Origin: Clostridiaceae bacterium
GTDB taxonomy: Bacteria; Bacillota_A; Clostridia; Clostridiales; Clostridiaceae
Assembly: GCA_029256485.1 (NCBI GenBank)
Contig: JAQSXU010000001.1
Coordinates: 176,555-240,554 of the forward strand
DNA: 64,000 nt
Direction of reading: 5' to 3'
This document shows, piece by piece, positions 36,787 through 45,235 of this stretch (within the stretch, counting starts at the first letter, position 1; every line of letters begins with the position of its first letter). The position numbers were made by a program, and so were the translations under genes. The notes under the pieces are model-generated. The model ran no database searches. It saw nothing but the letters and a program-made list of their open reading frames with translations, and was not told the origin of the DNA.

Positions 36787-37026
36787 ATGTTTTTACAAAT
36801 TGAAGGGAAAAGAGGAACTGGATTTAAAGAAATAGGAGAAAAGGGTGCTGTAATTGTCAATATGACTTCTAACATATATGATAAGAAATATATATGCGTA
36901 GAAGCTTTTGAAGGCAGAGGTGATATGTATAAGGAAAGAGAAACTCCTGCAATTATTATTCAAAATGGAAATGAAAGATTTGAATTTAAAAGCCTTGATG
37001 AATTAATAGTACAACTAAAAAAATAG
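36787..37026 (+). CDS. Hypothetical small protein, 79 aa
   Basis: Unrecognised, likely a small beta-rich domain (KGAVIVNMTSNIYDKKYICV). A GGGAGG site precedes the ATG and a terminator follows. Confidence 0.55.
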   Translation: MFLQIEGKRGTGFKEIGEKGAVIVNMTSNIYDKKYICVEAFEGRGDMYKERETPAIIIQNGNERFEFKSLDELIVQLKK

Positions 37027-37040
37027 TAAAATTATGCTTA

Positions 37041-37076
37041 AAAACAACATTAATATTATATGATGTTGTTTTTTTA
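37041..37076 (+). terminator. Terminator
   Basis: AAAAACAACAT pairs with ATGTTGTTTTT, followed by a T run. Confidence 0.8.
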
Positions 37077-37227
37077 TGTGCCGAATTTATATGATAAATA
37101 ATTATTATTAAAAGATGTGGATTTTCTTTTCTTCTTTAGATAAAGTATTCAAAATTAATGAAGAAAAATTAGTATATATCTAAGATAATTAGAATTTAAA
37201 GAGAGGGATTTCCCCTTTCTTTTTATT

Positions 37228-37291
37228 TTAGTCAATAATTAGTTAGACGTTGACTATAAACATTGACAAGCTGATTTTAATTTGCTACAAT
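37228..37291 (+). promoter_or_regulatory. Promoter with upstream operator
   Basis: TTGACA (37263-37268), 17 bases, TACAAT (37286-37291). Upstream, TTAGTCAAT (37228-37236) and GTTGACTAT (37249-37257) form the shared inverted pair, 21 bases start to start; TTGACTATAAACA adjoins the -35. Confidence 0.75.
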
Positions 37292-37392
37292 ATAAGAGTA
37301 AGAAAGTAAAAAATTACAACTTCAGAACAGTTTTTACTATATTTACTATAATTAAACTAAGAAAATAAATTGACTACAAAATGAGGGTTAAA

Positions 37393-38664
37393 ATGAAACT
37401 ATTAAATAATTTCTTTAAAGAAAATAAATCTGATATTGCAATAGAAAAGGTTCAAAAATTAAGTAATAAATTAATACATGGATTAAGTACAGAAAATGAC
37501 ATTGCAGAATGGGAAGCAAATCTTGAATTAATTGAGATGTTTAAAGAAAAATTCAATAAACTATTTTTGATGTATCTATTAAAACATTATCCAAACGATA
37601 AAAGGTTAAATGAAAAATATCATGACGGTGACAGTATTAATGATGCTAAGGATGCAATGTACAGAGAGGTTCTTTTGCAAATAGTAGGAGATGCTTTATA
37701 TATGTTAAAGTACAAAAGGAAGGATTTTTTATTTATAGGCGAGGGGAGATGCAAATATTTAATTGATAAAATAGAAGAATATGTTTACTTTGAAAAGAAA
37801 AATAAAGAGATACTTTTGATAAAAAAGAATGATATATCAAAAAGTTTATTAGAACAGGAATTAGAATATATTCTGAATGCCTTGAAAGATTCATATGCCT
37901 TAATACCATGCAAAACATTAGAACAAAAAGAATGGTATGTTAGAGCAAATCATATAGATTCGTTCAAATATTTGGAACATGACGTAGAAAGCATTTTTAG
38001 TAAAAGATACAAATTAGGGTTAAAACATGGCTTTTTATTAGGTGATATTGGTAGTGGTAAAACGAGAGCTGTTCAAAAAGAGATTGAACTTATTCTTAAA
38101 AATACAAATGATGATATTATTGTAATTGATAATGATGGAATGTATGAGGAGTTTTGTCATAAAAATAACGGAGAATATATAAATGCGATTAAAGACTATA
38201 TTTTTTTCGACAATAAAGCGACTGTTATTAATAACCGACTTATAATATTGGATATTCATAGCCTTAACAACGCAATAAAATTTGAATATGCATCAAAGGC
38301 TTTGAAATATGCTTATAAAAGGATAAATGAACAATCAGAATATTCAAAAATCACATGGCTTTACATAGAAGAAGCAAATGACCTGATATTTGATGATTAC
38401 TTTCTTACGTTTATGAGTCGTTGTATAAGAAAAGGAGTAATAACCATTGTAACGAACAGAGTAACTGACATTATAGAAAACCCTAATATATGTAAACATT
38501 TTTCGAAAAGTTCGTATATTCGCTTATTTAGACAATCACCAAATTATAGAAAAAGCCTTGCAAAGTTTCTTTCTATTGATTCAGATAAGCTGGAATTTTA
38601 TAACATTGAAACAAGTTGGGCTATTATAGGAAGTAAACTCATAAAAATTAAAGATAAACTTTAG
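37393..38664 (+). CDS. VirB4/HerA-like P-loop ATPase
   Basis: The 423-residue protein has Walker A GDIGSGKT (217-224) and a Walker-B-like strand WLYIEEANDLIFDDYF. A following FMSRCIRKGVITIVTNRV segment resembles the core of VirB4/TraC and HerA-FtsK ATPases that move DNA or protein across membranes. The N-terminal half is helical and unassigned. It is shorter than VirB4 (about 600-800 residues), and no other transfer genes are intact nearby. It may be a specialised pump or a remnant used for another purpose. The ATG at 37393 follows GAGGG. Confidence 0.65.
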   Translation: MKLLNNFFKENKSDIAIEKVQKLSNKLIHGLSTENDIAEWEANLELIEMFKEKFNKLFLMYLLKHYPNDKRLNEKYHDGDSINDAKDAMYREVLLQIVGDALYMLKYKRKDFLFIGEGRCKYLIDKIEEYVYFEKKNKEILLIKKNDISKSLLEQELEYILNALKDSYALIPCKTLEQKEWYVRANHIDSFKYLEHDVESIFSKRYKLGLKHGFLLGDIGSGKTRAVQKEIELILKNTNDDIIVIDNDGMYEEFCHKNNGEYINAIKDYIFFDNKATVINNRLIILDIHSLNNAIKFEYASKALKYAYKRINEQSEYSKITWLYIEEANDLIFDDYFLTFMSRCIRKGVITIVTNRVTDIIENPNICKHFSKSSYIRLFRQSPNYRKSLAKFLSIDSDKLEFYNIETSWAIIGSKLIKIKDKL

Positions 38665-38684
38665 TGGATATATATTAATCTCTC

Positions 38685-38717
38685 AAAATATGAGTTTTTA
38701 AATTCATATTTTTTTTG
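38685..38717 (+). terminator. Terminator
   Basis: AAAATATGA pairs with TCATATTTT, followed by a T run. Its right arm is part of a 56-bp direct repeat. Confidence 0.75.
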
Positions 38718-38760
38718 ATATTTATATTGACTATAAACAACATTTAGAATAATTTGACTA
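38705..38760 (+). repeat. Direct repeat, copy 1 (56 bp), upstream of restriction gene
   Basis: Aligns without gaps to 39543-39598 at about 45 of 56 positions. It includes eight T, GATA, ATTGACTATAAACAA and a second TTGACTA 27 bases on. This copy supplies the likely promoter (TTGACT 38727-38732) of the MjaI-like gene. Confidence 0.75.
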
Positions 38761-38783
38761 CATCAAGAGAAGGAGTAAATGCA

Positions 38784-39587
38784 TTGGATATATATGAAAA
38801 TAAAATAGATGAAAGTAAGTTTCGGTCAACTAACTACATATGGAATGAATTAAAATTAAATAGTCCTTGGGCAGTAGGATATGTAACGACATTGATAGAA
38901 TCAAAGGAATTTAAATGCAGGGAAGATTGGAAAGATTTTTACTATAAATCAGGTAAAGATAGATTAGATGAAATAATTAAGCTAAACCCGAAAGAAGCTA
39001 ATATTTTGCGTAATTTTAGTATTAAAGATAATACATTGCCTTATGAATTAAAGAATTTAAACTATTCTTATGGAAGAACAGAAAATGATTTAATTAAATT
39101 AGCTAAATGTATGTATAAAAAGATACTTGAAGAAGGAAACCCTAACAAGATTGACTTAGGAGAGTGCGTTTATATGGTTAAATATAGAGTTTTGGGTGAG
39201 ACGTGGAACGGAGTAAGGGTAAGAGAAATAAATACGGTAAAAGAGCTAAATAAGGCATTCCCAGACGTATCTTTTGTTAAAACAGCAGGGGATATAGATT
39301 ATAAGTATGGTGTAGACTATGAACTTTATCATGAGGATAAAAGACTATGTGCTATACAAATAAAACCTTCAAGCTACAGAAATGGAAAGTCCATTGAAAT
39401 ACAAAAAGCTAAGAAGGCAAACGAGTTTAAAAACAAACTATATGAGGATGATTTTTCCGCAAAGGTTTTATATGTATATTCAAGTAGTAATGGGATTATA
39501 GAAAATAAAGAAGTTATATCTCAAATTAGGAGTTTTAAAAAACATATTTTTTTTGATAATCAAATTGACTATAAACAATGCGTATAA
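38784..39587 (+). CDS. MjaI-family type II restriction endonuclease
   Basis: This 267-residue protein has the late block VLGETWNGVRVREI and then GVDYELY...CAIQIKPSSYRN. D178 and Q192-I-K194 fit a PD-(D/E)xK active site, and the IQIKP end is characteristic of MjaI-type enzymes (the family's founding member cuts CTAG). The start is a TTG at 38784, 8 bases after GAAGGAG. No methyltransferase gene lies next to it; the nearest is at 4487. The gene is bracketed by 56-bp direct repeats, which suggests it arrived as a unit. Confidence 0.65.
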   Translation: MDIYENKIDESKFRSTNYIWNELKLNSPWAVGYVTTLIESKEFKCREDWKDFYYKSGKDRLDEIIKLNPKEANILRNFSIKDNTLPYELKNLNYSYGRTENDLIKLAKCMYKKILEEGNPNKIDLGECVYMVKYRVLGETWNGVRVREINTVKELNKAFPDVSFVKTAGDIDYKYGVDYELYHEDKRLCAIQIKPSSYRNGKSIEIQKAKKANEFKNKLYEDDFSAKVLYVYSSSNGIIENKEVISQIRSFKKHIFFDNQIDYKQCV

Positions 39588-39598
39588 AATATTGACTA
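39543..39598 (+). repeat. Direct repeat, copy 2 (56 bp), covering the end of the restriction gene
   Basis: Matches 38705-38760. Here the repeat encodes the last residues of the restriction enzyme (FFDNQIDYKQCV) and continues into the spacer. It carries ATTGACTAT at 39564 and TTGACTA again 27 bases later. Confidence 0.75.
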
Positions 39599-39660
39599 AC
39601 TATATAAAGAGGATGCTTTTATTGAATACTTACACAACGAAAAACACTTGAAGTAGCTAA

Positions 39661-39843
39661 AATAACTTCAAAGTAATAAAGGAATTTTTAAAAATAAAAC
39701 CCGAAATAATTGAAGTTATAAATGTAGAAAATGATTTAGATTATAGAAAGAAAGATATAGATTTACTGAAAAGAAATTACCTTCTGCAGTTGAGAATGGG
39801 TGATATTATTTTACAGGTAGTCTTGTGGCAAAAAGGATTTTAA
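39661..39843 (+). pseudogene. Decayed ORF after restriction gene
   Basis: An open stretch without start codon or ribosome site reads VIKEFLKIKPEIIEVI then YRKKDIDLL, a pattern seen at the N-terminus of some phage PD-(D/E)xK-like proteins. It then breaks down. It is probably a remnant. Confidence 0.35.
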
Positions 39844-39908
39844 ATCATGAAATAAAAGGTGCGAAAAACAAAATATTAAATTAATAATTTTTAAATTGGA
39901 GAGATTAA

Positions 39909-40118
39909 ATGAAAATAATTAAAGAAATTCTAAAAGAATCTTTGTGTGCTTTGATTGCATTATTCATTACTGATTTGATTTTTGCTATATTCCCATTATG
40001 TAAAGATAATATATTTTTACCTTTCTCAAAATGGACTACAGATACAGTTAAATCAATTATATCTATATCAATTATATTTGGTTTTTATGGATGGTATTTT
40101 AAGAAGAATAAATATTAA
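39909..40118 (+). CDS. Small membrane protein, 69 aa
   Basis: Two hydrophobic segments (about 12-30 and 47-62) flank a charged loop. A TTGGAGAG site precedes the ATG. Function unknown. Confidence 0.6.
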   Translation: MKIIKEILKESLCALIALFITDLIFAIFPLCKDNIFLPFSKWTTDTVKSIISISIIFGFYGWYFKKNKY

Positions 40119-40154
40119 AACCAGAAAGATTAGAATACTTTTATGGTTTTAATA

Positions 40155-41498
40155 TTATTTTTTATATACTTTCTTCTCAAATGGTCTTACAAATGTTTCG
40201 TTTTTTCCCAATAAATAATGATATTCTTGTGCCAGTGCAATTGCTTCATCAGATGCTTTAGCTCCTACTGGAAGTTTTCTAATATAAGGGTGTATTCTTA
40301 TAGTTTCTTCACTATATTTTGTCTTATCAAAAAATCTAATTTCATTTTTTTCTTTTTCATTAGTGTTGTTCTTATTTTGTTGATACGAGAATACAACAGA
40401 AGGTAAATCAGAATTAATTTCATCAGTTTTAGAACGAATAACATGTAATCTTTTTACTAATGAATCATTATATTTATATTCAATATCAGTAGTTAAACAG
40501 CAATAAACTTCTAATATAAAATTCTCAATATTTCCTACTATATTTTTACCTTCATTTGTATCAGTCCATGGACAATAGAAAAATTCTAACTTATTATCAT
40601 ATAATCCACTAAATTCTTTCTCATTAGTTGCAGTCACCTTATATAAGAGCATAAATCTATCTTCTGTAAATATTTCTTGAAAGAATATTTTAGAAAATTG
40701 ATTTGAGTTTTTAAATTCTGCTAAAACGCCACTTGAAGGTAAGTGATATCTTTTTTCATGAAGCAATTCTTTGTATTGGTTTGTAGACGTAATTATATTT
40801 GGTGCGTAAAACATTTCTGTAATGCGATAGTAATTTTGTGGAACGATATTTTCTGTATCTTCACTTATAAAATTTGATAACACATAAAACATATTAGTTA
40901 TTAATTGGTCGTTTGAGTTATAAATCATATAATCTTCAATTGATTTGATATTATACCCAAGTTTTTTGTATTCAGTAAATATAGTTTTCATTGTATGTTC
41001 ATTAGGTTTACTTTTTGAAGCATTAATAAAAGGCAAATCTAAATAAGGATATGGTTCTAATTTAGTTAATAATTTGTTATTCGCCTCTATGCCATATAAT
41101 ATCTGAGGTGTGTTGACTAAATAACAAAATTGTTGACACAAAATATTTATATAGCAAGAAAATGCATCTTCATTAATAACTTTTTTTGAGTGTAATGTGG
41201 AAAAAATAAAATAAAAAAAAGATAAAAACTCTTTGTATAGCTTATTTTTTTTAATGAAAAAAGCAGTGTCTTTGTAAAAACCATTAAGGTTCTCTTTAAA
41301 CTTATCTGGGTTTTCTATGGAAAGAAACAATTGATATTCATATTTAGTTATTAATTCTTTAGCTATGGGACTTTCTGTATAGACAAATATGTCAGTAATT
41401 AAGGAGTTAAAATCAATATTTTTAACAGATTCTAAAATAGCAAAAGCTGTTGCTTCTGTTCGTTTTTTAAGTATTTTATTTCTGGTTGTTACATCCAT
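40155..41498 (-). CDS. Large hypothetical protein with distinctive C-terminus, 447 aa
   Basis: I do not recognise the family. The N-terminal three quarters is helical. The C-terminal 50 residues (RIHPYIRKLPVGAKASDEAI, then NETFVRPFEKKVY) look like a conserved module because of their invariant-looking Arg, Pro and Gly residues. No nuclease, ATPase or membrane motif is visible. A GGAGG site lies 11 bases before the ATG. It is monocistronic on the minus strand. Confidence 0.65.
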   Translation of the reverse strand: MDVTTRNKILKKRTEATAFAILESVKNIDFNSLITDIFVYTESPIAKELITKYEYQLFLSIENPDKFKENLNGFYKDTAFFIKKNKLYKEFLSFFYFIFSTLHSKKVINEDAFSCYINILCQQFCYLVNTPQILYGIEANNKLLTKLEPYPYLDLPFINASKSKPNEHTMKTIFTEYKKLGYNIKSIEDYMIYNSNDQLITNMFYVLSNFISEDTENIVPQNYYRITEMFYAPNIITSTNQYKELLHEKRYHLPSSGVLAEFKNSNQFSKIFFQEIFTEDRFMLLYKVTATNEKEFSGLYDNKLEFFYCPWTDTNEGKNIVGNIENFILEVYCCLTTDIEYKYNDSLVKRLHVIRSKTDEINSDLPSVVFSYQQNKNNTNEKEKNEIRFFDKTKYSEETIRIHPYIRKLPVGAKASDEAIALAQEYHYLLGKNETFVRPFEKKVYKK

Positions 41499-41654
41499 TA
41501 ATTAAATTACCTCCAAAAGTGTATTTGTAATTAATTATATCAAAATAATTAACTTAAGTATAGTTTGATTTTTTAGACATTCGCTTGTATATAATATAAT
41601 AATTTTATATAAAAGGAGTTTTTTGAATATTTTTAAAAGGTTCGGGAGGAAACA

Positions 41655-42035
41655 ATGAAAAGTATTAGAACTATTGACGTTCATGAAATGGATAGGGAAG
41701 TGGCAATATTGGTTTATAAAAATAAAATATATGAAGATGCAAATCACCAATATGCTTTAGAAATAGCTTTGTCAGAAAATGGAAAATGCTTAGAAATAAA
41801 CTTAGAAAAAGATTTAGATAAAGCCATTGATTTAACTTATGATATGAGTAAAAATAATGAAATATACGCATTTGATTTATATAATGACGGTATTAATCCA
41901 ATGTACTTAATAAGTCACTTTAAAAGCAATTTAGAGGCTTGCTATGAACTAATAAGGGAATACGCATTAAAACACAATTATACTTTGGGTTCATTTGGGG
42001 AAAGTATGGGTAAATATTGTGAGATTTATATTTAA
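41655..42035 (+). CDS. Hypothetical protein, 126 aa
   Basis: Unrecognised small alpha-beta protein (RTIDVHEMDREVAILVYKNK at the start). A strong GGGAGGAAAC site precedes the ATG and a perfect terminator follows. Confidence 0.6.
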   Translation: MKSIRTIDVHEMDREVAILVYKNKIYEDANHQYALEIALSENGKCLEINLEKDLDKAIDLTYDMSKNNEIYAFDLYNDGINPMYLISHFKSNLEACYELIREYALKHNYTLGSFGESMGKYCEIYI

Positions 42036-42042
42036 GCAAACA

Positions 42043-42074
42043 AAAATAACACTGATTAATCAGTGTTATTTTTT
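42043..42074. terminator. Perfect palindromic terminator
   Basis: AAAATAACACTGATT pairs with AATCAGTGTTATTTT, with a T run. Confidence 0.85.
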
Positions 42075-42173
42075 ATATAAAAAGATGTAATTCATAATAT
42101 CCAAGCATCCTGAAAAGGTAGCAATTCAATTAATTCATACATCTTACACTTTATTTATTCTATATTTTTATTC

Positions 42174-42872
42174 TTAGCTTATAACATAACCGTATTTCTT
42201 TAAATAAGTATAAAATTTCTTTTCAGGTTCTAACCCGACTGACATTTTAGCAAGTCCGTCAGCAATTTCATTAAAATCATCACCTGTATGAGCGTCAACT
42301 TTACAAAAATGTACTTTCATATTTTCATTGTTTTTTAAGAATTTTTGCATCCATTGGTAATATTCTTCTGAAAATGCATTATCTCTTTTCCAAAATCCAG
42401 TACCATGATAACATGTCCCGACATAATCATGAAATAATACTACTTCTTTAAAGCCATTCTTTTTAGCATAAACAAGTGCTTTCATAGCACCCAAAAGTTC
42501 GCCACCAATTTGTTGCATTGATATTGCACCTTCATTATTACCAGAACCTTTATCATGACCTATTATTTTATTGTCTTTGACCAAGAGTAGTCCAAATCCA
42601 TAATTATGAACATTTTCATTAAAACTACCATCAATATAACAATGTAGGCAGTCTTTTGGAAATAAATTTTCTGATTTATACATTAATGGGTCTTTAGTAC
42701 CCAGGTAATCCTCAGCTTCAGGTAAAGTAGCAAATCCAGAATATACTGAACCGCTAACACCTTTAACACACTTTTCAGTTTCAGACCATGTTTTCTTTAT
42801 AACGTTTTCAATAGGATTTTTTGTTATTGGGTCAATCCCAAACTTAATTGCGTAATAATTTTTTTTAGCCAT
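42174..42872 (-). CDS. rnhA: Ribonuclease H1-type with hybrid-binding domain
   Basis: Cuts RNA in RNA-DNA hybrids. The 232-residue protein has an N-terminal hybrid-binding (viroplasmin-like) domain, KKNYYAIKFG and SGFATLPEAEDYL, then an RNase H fold. The catalytic acids fall in CYIDGSF (D), GGELLGAMKAL (E), LFHDYVG (D) and NEIADGLAK (D). It is a common helper for plasmid and phage replication primer removal. A GAAAGGA site precedes the ATG. Confidence 0.9.
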   Translation of the reverse strand: MAKKNYYAIKFGIDPITKNPIENVIKKTWSETEKCVKGVSGSVYSGFATLPEAEDYLGTKDPLMYKSENLFPKDCLHCYIDGSFNENVHNYGFGLLLVKDNKIIGHDKGSGNNEGAISMQQIGGELLGAMKALVYAKKNGFKEVVLFHDYVGTCYHGTGFWKRDNAFSEEYYQWMQKFLKNNENMKVHFCKVDAHTGDDFNEIADGLAKMSVGLEPEKKFYTYLKKYGYVIS

Positions 42873-42912
42873 ATTTTTTATCCTTTCTAATTTTTTATTT
42901 ATGTAATATCAA

Positions 42913-42935
42913 AGGAAAGAGAAATTCTCTTTCCT
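42913..42935 (-). terminator. Hairpin upstream of rnhA
   Basis: AGGAAAGAG pairs with CTCTTTCCT. It lies 13 bases after the stop codon of the frameshift-extended ORF and may terminate it. Confidence 0.6.
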
Positions 42936-42947
42936 GAAATATTTAAT

Positions 42948-43035
42948 TTACCCAATTCGCTTTTGATAATTTTCTTCTCTTTTCTTTGCTAATTCTTTTC
43001 TTGCAAATGCCTCAGCTTTGTCTATTTCTTTTTTG
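42948..43035 (-). CDS. Possible -1 frameshift extension, 28 extra residues
   Basis: At the end of the 119-residue gene the codons ACA AAA AAG AAA TAG contain the slippery heptamer A AAA AAG (the dnaX type) right before the stop. A -1 slip gives EIDKAEAFARKELAKKREEN and on to a stop at 42948. AAGGA lies 8 bases upstream of the heptamer, where a stimulating Shine-Dalgarno-like site would be. The extension has no start codon of its own. A single-base deletion or sequencing error in the A6 run is the alternative. Confidence 0.5.
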
Positions 43036-43381
43036 TTACTATTCCTTTTTGAAAAAGAAGCAACGCTAATCCCTTATTATCCTCGTAAAAAGTTAATGAC
43101 CTCGCAAATTTTTTTAGCTCTAAATCATTAGGTAATGTCAGATTTGCATTTAGATTGGTATTTATATCATTTATTGCTCTACTTAATAAATCTTCTCCGC
43201 AAAAATATCTTAATTCTTCATTTTTAATACCTGTTGTAGCTATTGCCAATTCAAATGCTTCTTTTGTAATATTTACCACAGCATTTATAATTCTTTCAGA
43301 ACCACAATCAGTATCACCAAATTTAGGATGTTCAATTTGATATAAATTTTCTGATATTACTTTTGTAAATTTTTCTATCAA
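43022..43381 (-). CDS. Hypothetical protein, 119 aa, with probable frameshift product
   Basis: Unrecognised helical protein. It starts at a TTG (43381) with AAGGA two bases upstream, an imperfect site; no better start exists before the preceding stop. Its stop follows a slippery A6G run that would allow a longer 147-residue form. It lies 56 bases downstream of a small ORF on the same strand. Confidence 0.55.
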   Translation of the reverse strand: MIEKFTKVISENLYQIEHPKFGDTDCGSERIINAVVNITKEAFELAIATTGIKNEELRYFCGEDLLSRAINDINTNLNANLTLPNDLELKKFARSLTFYEDNKGLALLLFQKGIVTKKK

Positions 43382-43437
43382 ATCCTTATTTACGGGTATA
43401 TGGATTTAGATGTGGCATTCCATAACTGAATTTTAGT

Positions 43438-43608
43438 TTAATGTAGTTTCATTAATATTTCTTCTTGCTCTTTTAAATTTTCAATTCTATTTTTTATTAT
43501 TCGTATCTGTTCTTCATCATCATTACCATAAGCTTGTAATAAATCATCTTCAAGACAATCTATTTCTGCTCTAATTTCATATATATCCATCATTTCTATA
43601 TCCATCAT
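43438..43608 (-). CDS. Small acidic protein, 56 aa
   Basis: MMDIEMMDIYEIRAEIDCLE begins a short, acidic, probably coiled-coil protein (RIIKNRIENLKEQEEILMKL). A GAGGAG site precedes the ATG. It probably shares a transcript with the gene at 43022. Confidence 0.55.
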   Translation of the reverse strand: MMDIEMMDIYEIRAEIDCLEDDLLQAYGNDDEEQIRIIKNRIENLKEQEEILMKLH

Positions 43609-43761
43609 TTTTCACTCCTCACCTAAATATTAATTAATACCACAATTTATACCTATTTCTTTTTATTTATTGATTTATGCCAATACTACACCTAATTCCT
43701 CGTACCCTTATTTACTTCTGAATTTCTTTACATTTTCTCCTTCGAGTAATACAGTTATTTT

Positions 43762-45063
43762 CTAAACTCTTTTAAACTCAATAATATATTTGATTTTTAC
43801 TTGACTTTCATTGTAAACAATATATTCGTTGTGTACTAACGTTCTACCTTTTTTACCCATTACTGAATTATATCCTCTTGGTGCATGAGTAAGTTGTGGT
43901 TGACCATCTTCATATTCTTTGATTTTGCCAGTTGCAACTTCACAAACAAACATGAAGTTTGTATCAAGTCCAGCATTGCTTGCTGTTCCAAAACCATTCG
44001 CATAATTTCCTGATTTTGTTGAACAATCCGCAAAATATATGCCTGTCCCAAACAAACTACCTGTATGAACTGCAGAAGCAGGCTTTATTTTTAATCCACT
44101 TTGCATTATAGAAAGCATGTTTTCATTTCTTGTTCCATGAAAAAGTGTTGAAGTTGTTACATTGTAAGGATTAAATTTATCATAACCAACCATATCTTTA
44201 AATTCATAGATATCTTTAATATCGAACCCAAAATGGTGATTATGTCCTCTTGTAGTATTAACCCAATTTACTAAATCTTTATATGCTTTTGTTCTTGAGG
44301 AAAGTGCTATAAGTTTGATATTTAAAGAATTGTATTTATCTTGAATTGATTTTTCAAGACTATCATGTGCTTTAACTATAGAACTCATTACACCAAGTAA
44401 GTCTTTATTTCTGTTAAGCTTATTGTAATTATCAATTATGAAACTTTTGTAATCAATATTTCCTGTTCCAAAAACAACTGGAATAACTGAATAAAAATCA
44501 TTTGTATAACTTTCTAAAATAGAGCCAGTTCTACCACTATCAAGAAGTGATTCGATTGTGTTAAGTATTTCAATACCTTCAGCAACCTGTGAGGTAGATA
44601 ATTTTCCAAGTGGGGTGTCAATACTTTTTACAAGGTAATCTGTAGCAGAACTATATAGCTTTCCAATAAGTCTTAAAACTTTGTCTGTAATTTTAGACAA
44701 ATCTTCTGCTTTGTTTTTGGTTGATACTTTTACAGCTTTTGCTGAAAATGAGTAGTTATCTGCTACATCAACTTTTCTGTATCCCTTATTTTCTTTTTCC
44801 TTCATAATTCCTCTATATTCATCTTCTGCTAAATACCTGCTGGTGTAATATCTTCCTTCTTTTCTTGGAGTTCTTCCACCAACCCTGCCATATTCAGTAA
44901 AAATCCTATACGGATATTGTCCTGTACCTGACTGTAGTTCAATAATGTAAAATTTGTTTGAATGTTCTGAAATTGAAGCCATATTTAATATTTCTTTTTG
45001 TAATACGCTAAAATTTTGAAAAAGTGGTTCATCTACAGAACCTATTCTAATTACATTTGCCAT
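43762..45063 (-). CDS. WGR-domain poly(ADP-ribose) polymerase-like enzyme
   Basis: Transfers ADP-ribose from NAD. The 433-residue protein starts with a WGR-like DNA-sensing domain (YRIFTEYGRVGGRTPRKEGR near 50-72), then a helical regulatory region (about 115-290), then a PARP catalytic domain with the H-Y-E triad: H309 (LFHGTRN), Y343 (GIYFAD) and E413 (HNEYIVYN). The H to Y distance of 34 equals that of human PARP1. The order matches eukaryotic PARP2-like enzymes and the few bacterial PARPs. No glycohydrolase is nearby. A CAGGAG site precedes the ATG. It lies in a minus-strand run with FtsH and a kinase-like gene. Confidence 0.9.
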   Translation of the reverse strand: MANVIRIGSVDEPLFQNFSVLQKEILNMASISEHSNKFYIIELQSGTGQYPYRIFTEYGRVGGRTPRKEGRYYTSRYLAEDEYRGIMKEKENKGYRKVDVADNYSFSAKAVKVSTKNKAEDLSKITDKVLRLIGKLYSSATDYLVKSIDTPLGKLSTSQVAEGIEILNTIESLLDSGRTGSILESYTNDFYSVIPVVFGTGNIDYKSFIIDNYNKLNRNKDLLGVMSSIVKAHDSLEKSIQDKYNSLNIKLIALSSRTKAYKDLVNWVNTTRGHNHHFGFDIKDIYEFKDMVGYDKFNPYNVTTSTLFHGTRNENMLSIMQSGLKIKPASAVHTGSLFGTGIYFADCSTKSGNYANGFGTASNAGLDTNFMFVCEVATGKIKEYEDGQPQLTHAPRGYNSVMGKKGRTLVHNEYIVYNESQVKIKYIIEFKRV

Positions 45064-45187
45064 AATAAATATTCTCCTGTTAAAATAGTTTTTTACTTCC
45101 TTTTTTAATAAATCTTTTTCATTATATGCACTTATTAAGATAAATAAAAAAGAGAATGGACAAATTGTTGCTATGTAAATTTTCTTT

Positions 45188-45224
45188 AAAAAAGAGTTAA
45201 TGAATTTTCACATTAACCCTTTAC
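45188..45224 (-). terminator. Terminator of ftsH
   Basis: On the minus strand AAAGGGTTAATG pairs with CATTAACTCTTT, followed by a T run. Confidence 0.75.
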
Positions 45225-45235
45225 AAGAATTTATT

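Noticed and set aside
37197..37226. Second terminator before the VirB4/HerA-like gene
   Set aside because: AGGG/CCCC pairing is short and interrupted; it is not clearly a terminator.
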